A stretch of DNA of 64,000 bases from Salinimicrobium sp. TH3 (GCF_026676115.1 NZ_JAPONB010000002.1:434001-498000), one strand, 5' to 3'. Counted from the stretch's first letter, positions 17,754 through 25,642 are shown. Numbers and translations: made by a program. The notes: a model not told the origin generated them from the sequence alone.

Positions 17754-18797
17754 ATGGAGAGACCGCGCCACATTCTAATCATACGCCTCTCGGCCATGGG
17801 AGATGTGGCGATGATGGTCCCTGTTTTGAAAGCTTTTACTGAAAAGTATCCCGGGGTTAAACTCACTTTGCTCACCCGCAGATTTTTCGCGCCGCTTTTT
17901 AAAGATATCCCCAATGTCTGGGTTTTCGAAGCTGAAGTTAAAGGCAAACACAAAGGCATCTTCGGACTTAAAAGACTTTCTTTTGAACTTCTCGATCTTA
18001 AAATTGACGCCGTAGCCGATCTTCATAATGTGCTCCGCTCAAATATTCTGAAGATTTTCTTTAAGCTGAAGGGCTTGCCGGTGCGACAGATAAATAAAGG
18101 ACGCAAGGAGAAAAAGGCGCTCACCCAGAAGAATAACAAGATCTTTAAGCAATTAAAGTCCACTCATCAGCGCTATGCCGGCGTATTTGAGAAGTTAGGT
18201 TATCCGATAAACTTGGATTCAGTTGAAGTACTTCCTAAGCAGGATCTTACTGCCAAGGTAAAGGAGCTCGTGGGGGAACATTCGGGGAAGTGGCTTGGAA
18301 TAGCCCCTTTTGCTCAACATTCTGCCAAAGCATATCCCGAAGATCTCGTGAAGGAGGTTTTGCAGGAGCTTCAAAAAGAGCAAAATCTCAAGATATTTTT
18401 ATTCGGTGGCGGTGCAGTGGAAACCGGAAAACTGGCAGCCTGGGAAAAGGAATTTCCTAACACTGTCTCTGTAGCGGGAAAATTATCCTTTGAGGAAGAA
18501 CTTACCTTGATCTCCAACCTTGAGCTTATGCTTTCAATGGACAGTGGTAACGGGCATGTTGCAGCCAGTTTTGGAGTTCCGGTGATAACGCTTTGGGGCC
18601 TCACGCACCCCTACACCGGATTCGCACCTTTTCGCCAACCAGAATCAAATTTCCTGCTGCCCGATCTTCAGAGATATCCGGCTATTCCCACTTCTATTTA
18701 TGGAAAAGACATTCCAAAGGGTTATGAGGATGTGATGAGGAGCATTCCACCGCAGAGGGTGGTTCAAAGAATAAAAGGAGTTCTGGAGCAGAATTGA
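17754..18797 (+). CDS. Glycosyltransferase family 9 (heptosyltransferase-type)
   Basis: A 347-residue GT-B fold enzyme of the lipopolysaccharide heptosyltransferase family. It starts RPRHILIIRLSAMGDVAMM, the conserved N-terminal signature, and has the donor-site region SMDSGNGHVAASFGVPVI and LWGLTHPYTGFAP near residues 262-295. It transfers a sugar, usually heptose, to lipopolysaccharide core on the cytoplasmic face of the inner membrane; the actual sugar in flavobacteria is not certain. It follows DUF4254 by 9 nt and ends the unit before a repeat-rich gap. Confidence 0.87.
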   Translation: MERPRHILIIRLSAMGDVAMMVPVLKAFTEKYPGVKLTLLTRRFFAPLFKDIPNVWVFEAEVKGKHKGIFGLKRLSFELLDLKIDAVADLHNVLRSNILKIFFKLKGLPVRQINKGRKEKKALTQKNNKIFKQLKSTHQRYAGVFEKLGYPINLDSVEVLPKQDLTAKVKELVGEHSGKWLGIAPFAQHSAKAYPEDLVKEVLQELQKEQNLKIFLFGGGAVETGKLAAWEKEFPNTVSVAGKLSFEEELTLISNLELMLSMDSGNGHVAASFGVPVITLWGLTHPYTGFAPFRQPESNFLLPDLQRYPAIPTSIYGKDIPKGYEDVMRSIPPQRVVQRIKGVLEQN

Positions 18798-18807
18798 GAT
18801 GTTTAAA

Positions 18808-18834
18808 TTCAAGCACCAAGCACCAAATTCCAAT
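18808..18834 (+). repeat. Degenerate CAAGCACCAA short tandem repeat
   Basis: Reads as two copies of CAAGCAC plus CAAATTCCAA, a quasi-periodic unit of 7-8 nt with a fixed CAA. Similar low-complexity pieces occur at four other intergenic sites in the window. Confidence 0.5.
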
Positions 18835-18853
18835 AATTTAAAATTTAAAGAGG

Positions 18854-18876
18854 CTTCAAAAATGTCCCTTTTGAAG
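18854..18876. repeat. TCAAAAATG-type palindrome, copy 1
   Basis: CTTCAAAA and TTTTGAAG form an 8-bp stem around ATGTCCC. The left half CTTCAAAAATGTC is shared with copies at 19019-19057 and 57204-57222. Confidence 0.5.
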
Positions 18877-19018
18877 GTTTTATCATCCTTTTCTGACGCT
18901 TAAGTCGTTTTTACTCCAAAGTTTTCTTCAATGGAACAGGAAGCTGAAATTTGCAGTTATTAATATTAAAAGAACTTTGGCTGGTCTTGATGTGTTGAAT
19001 TCCTTGGGCAGAACAGCA

Positions 19019-19057
19019 AAAAAGGGCTTTAAAAATGTCATTTTTGAAGCCCTTTTT
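19019..19057. terminator. Long bidirectional terminator hairpin containing a TCAAAAATG-type palindrome
   Basis: A 19-bp stem (AAAAAGGGCTTTAAAAATG paired with CATTTTTGAAGCCCTTTTT, one G-U) around a single T. A-run on the left and T-run on the right allow termination of both the GT9 unit and the convergent reductase gene. Confidence 0.8.
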
Positions 19058-19062
19058 CTATA

Positions 19063-19104
19063 TGTGAGAAGTCTCACGTCTAAAATCTAATATCTCAAAT
19101 CTAT
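19063..19104. repeat. TCTAATATCTCAAATCTA-type intergenic element, copy 1
   Basis: Contains the inverted repeat GTGAGA-AG-TCTCAC (19064-19077) followed by degenerate copies of (a)TCT(c)AAATCTAATA. Near-identical wording recurs at 33470-33518 and 37055-37086. Confidence 0.55.
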
Positions 19105-20157
19105 TTACACATCGTCATAATCCACCTTGAGACTATCTGAAGTTGGATGTGCCTGGCATGTAAGAATAAGTCCTTCTTCGATCTCGCTGTCTACAAGAAT
19201 GGAGTTTTTCTCCATTTCGGCGGTTCCTTCGGTGATGCGTGCGACACAGCTACTGCAAATTCCGCCCTGGCAGGAGTAGGGAACATCGATGTCATTGTCA
19301 AGAGCCATTTGTAAAACGGTCTTATTTTTTGGCATACTTAAAGTCACCACTTCATCATCAACTTTAATTGTCAGCTGGGTTTCTCCCTCAAGATTTGATG
19401 TTACTTCGCCTTCTACTTCGGTATTAAAAAGTTCGAAAAGAACCTGCTCTTTTTTGATGTTGTTCTTCAGGAGAACTTCAGAAACATTATTGATCATATC
19501 TTCTGGTCCACAGAGGTAGAATCGGGTAAAAGTAGTATCCTTGAACCTGTTTTTCAGCACATAATTAACTGTGCTTTCCTCGATCCTTCCGTAGTGGCAG
19601 TTTTCCTCATTGCATCGGCTGTAAACAAATTCAATAAATAACCTGTCGGGATGCTCTGCCTGTAGTTTAAGAAGTTCCTTGAAAAATATAGTTTCATCTG
19701 GAGTGCGGTTCCCATAGACAAGAACGAAGCGACTATGCTTTTCTTCCTTAAGAACGGTCTTGAGTATAGAAAGCACGGGAGTGATCCCGCTACCGGCAGC
19801 AAAGGCAGCATAAGTGTGTGGATGACCATCCTGCACCGGTTCAAAGATAAATTTTCCTTCGGGAGGATGTACCTCGAGTACATCGCCCGCTTTTAATTTA
19901 TTGTTGGCCACAACCGAGAAAGTTCCGCCCTTGACCTCCTTGACAGTCACCTTAAAAGTTTCATCTGCCGGAGGGGTACAAAGGGAGTAGGCTCGGCGCA
20001 CTTCCTTACCTTCTATTGTTGTTCTTAATGTAACGTATTGTCCTGCTTTAAAGGAGAATTCACTCTTTAAATTCTGAGGTATTTCAAATTCGAGACTTAC
20101 TGCCTCTTCTGTTTCCCTAATAACATTTTTAATCTTTAGCGGAAAGAATTTGCTCAT
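19105..20157 (-). CDS. Ferredoxin--NAD(P)H reductase-like flavoprotein with C-terminal 2Fe-2S domain (PaaE type)
   Basis: A 350-residue single-chain electron-transfer reductase. Order: FAD-binding beta-barrel (RRAYSLCTPP for flavin), NAD-binding domain (AAGSGITPVLSILK; FYLCGPEDMI), then a plant-type 2Fe-2S ferredoxin domain with cysteines in SCQGGICSSC and LTCQAHP. This is the layout of PaaE and related oxygenase reductases. No oxygenase genes are nearby, so the electron acceptor is unknown. A TTG at 20178 is in frame, but it lies inside the -7 element; the ATG at 20157 (MSKFFPLK) is used. It is divergent from padR. Confidence 0.88.
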   Translation of the reverse strand: MSKFFPLKIKNVIRETEEAVSLEFEIPQNLKSEFSFKAGQYVTLRTTIEGKEVRRAYSLCTPPADETFKVTVKEVKGGTFSVVANNKLKAGDVLEVHPPEGKFIFEPVQDGHPHTYAAFAAGSGITPVLSILKTVLKEEKHSRFVLVYGNRTPDETIFFKELLKLQAEHPDRLFIEFVYSRCNEENCHYGRIEESTVNYVLKNRFKDTTFTRFYLCGPEDMINNVSEVLLKNNIKKEQVLFELFNTEVEGEVTSNLEGETQLTIKVDDEVVTLSMPKNKTVLQMALDNDIDVPYSCQGGICSSCVARITEGTAEMEKNSILVDSEIEEGLILTCQAHPTSDSLKVDYDDV

Positions 20158-20175
20158 TTTTTGGGTATTTACCCG

Positions 20176-20183
20176 CAAAAATA
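20176..20183 (-). promoter_or_regulatory. -7 element of the reductase promoter
   Basis: The minus strand reads TATTTTTG, an exact TAnnTTTG match, 18 nt before the ATG at 20157. Confidence 0.6.
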
Positions 20184-20224
20184 CAAAGTAACAATGGCAA
20201 TTTTTATAACAATTATTTAAAATA

Positions 20225-20245
20225 ATACCTATGACTCAAAGGTAT
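20225..20245. promoter_or_regulatory. Candidate PadR operator (6-9-6 inverted repeat)
   Basis: ATACCT (20225-20230) and AGGTAT (20240-20245) form a perfect inverted repeat with a 9-nt spacer, 7 nt upstream of the padR -7 box. Position and symmetry fit autorepression by the PadR product; the match to a known PadR operator was not tested. Confidence 0.4.
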
Positions 20246-20251
20246 ATTTTT

Positions 20252-20259
20252 TATATTTG
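20252..20259 (+). promoter_or_regulatory. -7 element of the padR operon
   Basis: Reads TATATTTG, an exact TAnnTTTG match, 17 nt before the ATG of padR at 20277. Confidence 0.55.
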
Positions 20260-20276
20260 AAAATACTTTGTTGTAA

Positions 20277-20615
20277 ATGTCTAATTCTAACCTGTTTAAA
20301 GGGAGTTTATCTACAATAGTTCTCAAGCTGTTGAAGGAGGAAGGGCGCATGTACGGCTATGAAATCACTCAGAAAGTTAAAGACGCCACAAAAGGAAAAT
20401 TTAAAATTACAGAAGGTGCATTATACCCAACGCTCCACAAGCTGGAAGCCGACGGGATCCTGGAAGTAGAGGTGGAAAGGGTGGATAATCGTTTAAGAAA
20501 ATACTACAGACTTACCGAAAAAGGAACTACAGAAACAGCTAAGAAAATCTCTGAACTTGAAGAATATATAAAGACGCTTCAGGAAGTCATTTTCTTAAAA
20601 CCAAAAATGGGCTAA
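20277..20615 (+). CDS. PadR family transcriptional regulator
   Basis: A 112-residue winged-helix regulator. It has the family opening SLSTIVLKLLKEEGRMYGYE, the conserved YGYEI, TEGALYPTLHKLEADGIL recognition region, the wing YYRLTEKG, and a short C-terminal dimerisation helix. It is a two-state repressor family that responds to small molecules or membrane stress. It is followed by a membrane-protein gene after 1 nt, itself overlapping the next, so it is the first gene of an operon that probably includes its target ABC exporter. The upstream inverted repeat suggests autorepression. Confidence 0.92.
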   Translation: MSNSNLFKGSLSTIVLKLLKEEGRMYGYEITQKVKDATKGKFKITEGALYPTLHKLEADGILEVEVERVDNRLRKYYRLTEKGTTETAKKISELEEYIKTLQEVIFLKPKMG

Positions 20616-20616
20616 G

Positions 20617-21234
20617 ATGAAAAATTTGACTCCTGAACAGATAAAATTTATCGATACCTATTTGAAAAAATCCGGAGTGGAATTTCTTGACGTTCGAGTA
20701 GAAATGGTTGATCATGTAGCCAGTGCACTTGAAGAAAAACTTGAGGAGTACAGTGCCTGTAACTTCTATGAAGCCTTTAAATCATACATGATCAAAAATA
20801 AGAAGAGTCTTCTAAAAAGTGCCAACAGCGTGAAATGGTCTGTAGATCGTAAGGTACTTTTAAGTATAAGAAAGGAACTTTTTAAAATTCCTGTGCTCCT
20901 TGTCGGTGGTGGAATTATGACCACTCTGGTTAATGTAGACATTGCTCACCTTGAAAAAAATCTTTGGTTCCAGATAAGTTGTGCAGCAGGAATCTTTACT
21001 GCTTATTTAATACCGGTAGTTCTGTACATCAAACAAAAAATATCCTTTCTTAACAGGTTATCTATGTATGCGTATTTGATCAATTACCTGTTCTTTCTAT
21101 TATTAAGTAATGTAGAAATACCTGCTGATTGGTTAGAGGTTATCTATGGTCTTTTAGTGTGGGCAAATCTGGGAATTTTATTAACTGCTTTTAAAATGTC
21201 TGCTTATTACAAAAAACAGTTCGCTCGATTATGA
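20617..21234 (+). CDS. Membrane protein with N-terminal HAAS-like helical domain, paralogue A
   Basis: A 205-residue protein I do not recognise by name. The first 80 residues are soluble and helical, with DVRVEMVDHVASALE at 25-39; the rest has four transmembrane helices. The next gene encodes a protein with the same layout and DVQTELVDHLANGIE at the same residue numbers, so the two are tandem paralogues. PadR genes in Firmicutes often precede membrane proteins with a helical HAAS or DUF1700 domain; this pair looks like the Bacteroidota counterpart, by inference. It starts 1 nt after padR and overlaps paralogue B by 4 nt. Confidence 0.7.
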   Translation: MKNLTPEQIKFIDTYLKKSGVEFLDVRVEMVDHVASALEEKLEEYSACNFYEAFKSYMIKNKKSLLKSANSVKWSVDRKVLLSIRKELFKIPVLLVGGGIMTTLVNVDIAHLEKNLWFQISCAAGIFTAYLIPVVLYIKQKISFLNRLSMYAYLINYLFFLLLSNVEIPADWLEVIYGLLVWANLGILLTAFKMSAYYKKQFARL

Positions 21235-21917
21235 AAAAAGTTTCTAATAGTGAGATAGAAAGATTATACAGGTTTACCCGGGAGCATTTTGTGGTGTACT
21301 ACGATGTTCAAACAGAACTGGTAGACCATCTTGCCAATGGGATCGAATGTCAGTGGCAGGATGATCCCGGAATTTCCTTTGAGCAGGCTCTGCAAAAGGA
21401 GTTCAAAAAGTTTGGAGTTTATGGATTTAGCGATGTTGTGGAGAAACGGGAGCGGGCAATGGGAAAGAAATATCACAAGCTTATTTTGAAGGAGATCATA
21501 ACCATTCTTAAACGGCCTAAAGTATCTGTTAGCATGCTATTAATCTTTTGGCTATCCAATTTTTTTCTCAACCTGGAAAACGGTCAAAATGCCTACCTAA
21601 CTTTCCTTTTTATTGTTTTATTTATCCTCCTGATTTTTGTCGGCCGAAGATCTGTAAGGAGGAGAAAAGCCAAAGAAGGAAAAAAGGTTTTTCTTTTTGA
21701 AACTATGATCGAGAATGCCGGAGGATATTTTTCCCTGGTGTGGGTTCCATTTCAGTTACTAAATTTTATGGATGCTGCGGAAGCCGGTTATATAAACTGG
21801 TTGATGTCCTTCCTCATTGCTTTTTATGCGCTCACCAGCTATGTCTGCTTCTTTCGCCTTCCAAAAAATAAAGAGGAGATCCTGAAAAAAGTTTATCCCA
21901 AAATGAAATATTCCTAA
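21231..21917 (+). CDS. Membrane protein with N-terminal HAAS-like helical domain, paralogue B
   Basis: A 228-residue protein of the same type as the upstream gene: a soluble helical N-terminus with DVQTELVDHLANGIE at residues 25-39, a basic linker, and four transmembrane segments. Between the second and third segments is a strongly basic stretch (GRRSVRRRKAKEGKK). No enzyme motif is seen. Heteromer formation with paralogue A, or sensing of membrane state for the PadR protein, are possibilities suggested only by context. A 55-nt gap follows before the DUF5687 permease gene. Confidence 0.65.
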   Translation: MKKVSNSEIERLYRFTREHFVVYYDVQTELVDHLANGIECQWQDDPGISFEQALQKEFKKFGVYGFSDVVEKRERAMGKKYHKLILKEIITILKRPKVSVSMLLIFWLSNFFLNLENGQNAYLTFLFIVLFILLIFVGRRSVRRRKAKEGKKVFLFETMIENAGGYFSLVWVPFQLLNFMDAAEAGYINWLMSFLIAFYALTSYVCFFRLPKNKEEILKKVYPKMKYS

Positions 21918-21972
21918 GGGATTTGTAACAAAAACAATATTTTTCCACTAATACTGCTAAAGTCATTACCGC

Positions 21973-23457
21973 ATGTTTAAACATTTCATTTCTCTACAGT
22001 GGAAAGCCTTTTTCCGGTCGGCCTCTTTTGGCAAGAGCCTTGGGTTGAAGATTTTTATGGCTTTTATTGCCATTTATTTTGCTTTGGTCTTCTTAATTCT
22101 TGGAATTGGTCTTTACCCCTTACTAAAAGAAGCATTCCCGGAAGAAGATCCGTTACAGATCGTCAATAGGTTTTTGCTGGTATATCTTGTTCTGGAATTG
22201 GTGATGCGATCTGCGTTACAATCCCTTCCGGTCATGACAGTCAAGCCACTATTGGCTCTACCTGTTTCTAAAGGAAAAGTGGTGAATTACGTGCTGTTGA
22301 GGTCGCTACTTTCATTTTTCAATTTTTTACCACTATTGCTCTTTGTGCCTTTTGCCGTATTCACCTGGCATGAAACCGGGCTTCCGGCCCTTTCCATGTT
22401 TGCATGGACCGTTGCGGTTATTGGGTTGATATTGAGTGTCAACTACATCAACTTTTTATTGAAAAAGAAGTTTGCAGATGATATAAAGACCATATTGCCT
22501 TATACGTTAATTGCGCTTATTTTTTATGGGCTGGAAAGATTTGAAATATTTAGTATTACAGAATTTTTTGGCGCCGGATTAAATTACGTACTCGAAATGC
22601 CATTTTTGGCACTTCTGCCTTTACTTCTTGCTTTCGCTCTCTTCAAGTGGAATCAAGCCATGTTAAAGAGCAGGTTCTATTTAGACGAATCTCTCAAAGG
22701 AAAAGTTACCGAAGCTAAATCCCAGGATTTTGAATGGCTGCGAAGATTTGGAGGGATAGCACCATTTCTTCAGCTCGATCTTAAATTAATATGGCGTAAC
22801 AAGCGTCCCAAGACCCTTATTTTTATTTCCCTGTTAATTATGGGCTATGGCCTCATTTTTTATCCCAATGACTCCTATCAGAACATGCCTGCAATTTTCG
22901 TCTTTGTCGGGATCTTTATGACGGGCATCTTTATGATCAATTTTGGGCAATTCATTCCTGCCTGGGATTCTTCCTACTACTCGATGATGATGGCGCAGAA
23001 TATTCCGTTGAAGCAGTACCTTAATTCCAAAGCAGCTTTGGTAACATTTAGCATAGTTATTATCACTATCCTTACTACGCCTTATGTATATTTTGGTTAC
23101 GATATTCTGCTCATCAATATTGTGTGTGCCTTATACAACATAGGGATCAATGTGCCGGTACTTTTATTTTCAGGTTCATTTAACAGAAAACGAATAGAAT
23201 TGGAAAAGAGTCCTGTCATGAATTACCAGGGCACGGGAGCAGCACAATGGCTGGTGGGGCTTCCCCTTTTGATTCTTCCAATTTTGATCTTCTGGCTGCT
23301 CAACAAGTTTTTTTCCTTTGAAGTTGCGGTGACCACCCTTGCTGCTTTAGGTTTCCTGGGAATAATTTTTAGAAACCTGATTTTTGACGCAATAGTCCAG
23401 TCCTATAAAAAGAATAAATACGCCATGATCAATGGCTTTAAACAAACAGGAGAATAA
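21973..23457 (+). CDS. ABC transporter permease-like protein, DUF5687 family
   Basis: A 494-residue polytopic membrane protein with about twelve transmembrane segments, which I recognise as DUF5687 (opening FISLQWKAFFRSASFGKSLG). In Bacteroidota the family is paired with a single ABC ATPase gene and is considered the permease of an exporter of unknown substrate. Here the ATPase gene follows immediately. Gene order with PadR and a CPBP protease suggests an envelope-stress or peptide/antibiotic export role; the substrate cannot be told from sequence. Confidence 0.82.
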   Translation: MFKHFISLQWKAFFRSASFGKSLGLKIFMAFIAIYFALVFLILGIGLYPLLKEAFPEEDPLQIVNRFLLVYLVLELVMRSALQSLPVMTVKPLLALPVSKGKVVNYVLLRSLLSFFNFLPLLLFVPFAVFTWHETGLPALSMFAWTVAVIGLILSVNYINFLLKKKFADDIKTILPYTLIALIFYGLERFEIFSITEFFGAGLNYVLEMPFLALLPLLLAFALFKWNQAMLKSRFYLDESLKGKVTEAKSQDFEWLRRFGGIAPFLQLDLKLIWRNKRPKTLIFISLLIMGYGLIFYPNDSYQNMPAIFVFVGIFMTGIFMINFGQFIPAWDSSYYSMMMAQNIPLKQYLNSKAALVTFSIVIITILTTPYVYFGYDILLINIVCALYNIGINVPVLLFSGSFNRKRIELEKSPVMNYQGTGAAQWLVGLPLLILPILIFWLLNKFFSFEVAVTTLAALGFLGIIFRNLIFDAIVQSYKKNKYAMINGFKQTGE

Positions 23458-23458
23458 G

Positions 23459-24208
23459 ATGATAACAGTTACTAACCTTTCGAAAGTTTATAATGGTACT
23501 TCGGTACTAAATATTGAACATCTTGAAATCCCCCGCGGGCAGAGTTTTGGTCTTGTGGGAAATAACGGTGCAGGAAAAACGACATTTTTCAGTCTTCTGC
23601 TGGACCTCATTCAGCCTACTACCGGCAATGTTTTCAATAATGAAATTACGGTAAGCCAAAGCGAAAATTGGAAACCTTTTACTTCTTCCTTTATTGATGA
23701 AAGTTTCCTGATTGGATACCTAACCCCCGAAGAATATTTCAATTTTGTAGGGGAACTTCGGAACCGAAACAAGGCCGATGTTTCTACTTTCCTTCAGAAT
23801 TTTGATGAGTTTTTTAACGGCGAGATCCTTGGGAGAAAAAAGTATTTGCGGGACCTTTCAAAAGGAAACCAGAAGAAGGTAGGGATTGTAGCTGCTTTAA
23901 TAGGTGATCCTGAAGTGGTGATCCTTGATGAGCCGTTTGCTAACCTTGATCCCAGCACACAAATAAGGCTTAAAGCTTTAATTAAGGAGCTTACGTCAAA
24001 TTCAGACATGACTGTTTTGATCTCCAGTCATGATCTTATACATGTGACTGAAGTTTGCGAAAGAATTGTGGTGCTTGATAAAGGACATGTTGTGAATGAT
24101 ATTAAAACTTCTGAAGCTACACTTAAAGAACTGGAGCAGTATTTTGCCGGAGCAGCGGTAAAAGTTAAGGAGGAGCAGGAAAAGGATTCTATAGAAACTC
24201 AGGCCTAA
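23459..24208 (+). CDS. ABC transporter ATP-binding protein
   Basis: A 249-residue nucleotide-binding subunit. It has Walker A GNNGAGKTT, the ABC signature LSKGNQKK, Walker B VVILDEPF followed by ANLDP, and the H-loop SSHD. The frame is open from 23432 inside the permease gene, but the ATG at 23459 directly after the permease stop, preceded by GGAG, gives the standard MITVTNLSKVY start. It belongs with the DUF5687 permease. A 15-residue charged tail (KVKEEQEKDSIETQA) follows the domain. Confidence 0.93.
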   Translation: MITVTNLSKVYNGTSVLNIEHLEIPRGQSFGLVGNNGAGKTTFFSLLLDLIQPTTGNVFNNEITVSQSENWKPFTSSFIDESFLIGYLTPEEYFNFVGELRNRNKADVSTFLQNFDEFFNGEILGRKKYLRDLSKGNQKKVGIVAALIGDPEVVILDEPFANLDPSTQIRLKALIKELTSNSDMTVLISSHDLIHVTEVCERIVVLDKGHVVNDIKTSEATLKELEQYFAGAAVKVKEEQEKDSIETQA

Positions 24209-24218
24209 TCCAGTAATT

Positions 24219-25076
24219 TTGAACAATACCGAATTTAAGATCTATGGTTGGGCGCGTATACTTTTATTTATTTTGCCTTACCTGTTTATAAGAGGAATGT
24301 TGGAGCTCACCGGCTATGTCATTGCCGGAATTTCTTTTGAAGATCAAAATTTTGTAAGATCACCGGGGCAACAACTAACCGTTTTATTCTTTGGTTTATT
24401 AGGCACTTTCCTCGTGCTCTGGATCTTTATGAAATATGTTGACCGGGAAAAATTTATCGACCTGGGTTTTCAATTAAAAAACAGGTCTGTGGATTTCATA
24501 GTGGGAACTGCTGTGGGGTTGATCACTATGGTCTTTGGATATATTTTGTTGATAGGAATAGATGAGATCAATTACTCCGAATTCAATTTTAATCCTGAGG
24601 ATTTACTTATTTCTGTTTTGTTGTTTCTCATTGTTGCATTGGTGGAAGAGGCTTTGTTCAGGGGATACGTCCTAAAGAATTTAATGCTTTCCTGTAATAA
24701 ATATTTCGCATTGATTATTTCATCTGCTCTATTCTCATTGATGCACGGATTTAATCCAAACATGAGCCTGTTTAGTTTTTTTGGTCTTTTTTGTGCAGGT
24801 ATTATCCTGGGGATCACCTACGTCTACACAAAAAATTTGTGGTACCCCATAGGGCTACATTTTGGCTGGAACTTTTTCCAGACGCACCTGGGTTTTAATG
24901 TGAGCGGGCAGGATTTTTATTCTTTGATAGAATTTAATTATACTACCGGGAATTTGTTCAATGGTGGGGAATTTGGGTTTGAAGGTTCCGTATTTTCAGT
25001 AATAGCACAACTATTTATTTTCTTAGGTGCTCTATACTACTACAAAAGACCTGTAAAAAACATTTTGACAGGCTGA
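24219..25076 (+). CDS. CPBP family intramembrane metalloprotease (Abi/Rce1-like)
   Basis: A 285-residue integral membrane protease-like protein with seven or eight helices and the CPBP motifs: EEALFR (E143, E144, R148), LMHGF (H176) and LHFGWN (H214, N218). The family includes CAAX-prenyl proteases and bacteriocin self-immunity proteins. The start is difficult: the frame opens with TTG at 24219 (MNNTEFKIYGW), and the next Met at 24297 would remove half of the first helix. The TTG is, however, the last three bases of TAATTTTG, a perfect -7 motif (24214-24221). I keep the TTG. It is 10 nt after the ATPase gene and probably ends the operon. Confidence 0.83.
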   Translation: MNNTEFKIYGWARILLFILPYLFIRGMLELTGYVIAGISFEDQNFVRSPGQQLTVLFFGLLGTFLVLWIFMKYVDREKFIDLGFQLKNRSVDFIVGTAVGLITMVFGYILLIGIDEINYSEFNFNPEDLLISVLLFLIVALVEEALFRGYVLKNLMLSCNKYFALIISSALFSLMHGFNPNMSLFSFFGLFCAGIILGITYVYTKNLWYPIGLHFGWNFFQTHLGFNVSGQDFYSLIEFNYTTGNLFNGGEFGFEGSVFSVIAQLFIFLGALYYYKRPVKNILTG

Positions 25077-25207
25077 TTCTAAGGGTAAAACAATAATCAT
25101 TTAAAACGTTCAGAAGATACTTTTCATTCGGCCTCACCCGGGAGAAAGGAAACTTTACCGAAGATTAAGATCTTTCTTTAGTGAAGAACGAAACGAAAAA
25201 GAATTAC

Positions 25208-25525
25208 ATGATAGTTAGAATTTGGCACGGGTATACAACTAAAGAGAACGCAGATGCTTATGCGCAATTAGTTACGTCAAAGATCTTTAGGGAGATTGAA
25301 ATAAAAAGTGGTGATGGCTTCCACGGTGCCCAACTATTAAAAAGAGAAATGGCCGAAGAAGTGGAATTCACTACCATCATCTGGTTTAGGAACCTGGAGG
25401 CGATTAAAGAATTAACAGGGGAAGATTATGAGACCGCATACATCCCTAAGGAAACCCGTAACTTTTTGTCCCAGTTTGATTCAAAGGTCACACATTCCCA
25501 TCTTCTCTATTCCTCGGTAGAATAG
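25208..25525 (+). CDS. Antibiotic biosynthesis monooxygenase (ABM)-like dimeric alpha-beta protein
   Basis: A 105-residue small protein of the ferredoxin-like ABM fold, which includes small-molecule monooxygenases and haem-degrading enzymes. The start IVRIWHGYTTKENADAY and the region TTIIWFRNLEAIKELTGEDYE are typical. A GTG at 25181 would add nine residues; the ATG at 25208 gives the family start and is preferred. Substrate unknown. It is monocistronic, lying 130 nt after the CPBP gene and 117 nt before sprE. Confidence 0.75.
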   Translation: MIVRIWHGYTTKENADAYAQLVTSKIFREIEIKSGDGFHGAQLLKREMAEEVEFTTIIWFRNLEAIKELTGEDYETAYIPKETRNFLSQFDSKVTHSHLLYSSVE

Positions 25526-25642
25526 CTAAATCTACAATACCTTTTCACGCATAGTTCCCCCGAAAAAATTCGCTATTTTTACCCACTCACAATAATATTT
25601 ACGGCACATTTAAGTTATTGCTAATAAGAAGGATCTGTTGAT

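Larger units (their letters stand above)
18798..19104. other. Repeat-rich intergenic region between convergent genes
   Basis: No gene is seen in these 307 nt. They hold a degenerate CAAGCACC tandem (18808-18834), two copies of a TCAAAAATG-type palindrome (18854-18876 and inside 19019-19057), a strong bidirectional terminator (19019-19057) and a TCTAATATCTCAAATCTA-type element (19063-19104). Confidence 0.7.

Noticed and set aside
17519-17959. 146-codon minus-strand frame over DUF4254 and GT9
   Set aside because: Opposite the junction of two coupled genes; Ser-rich antisense composition.
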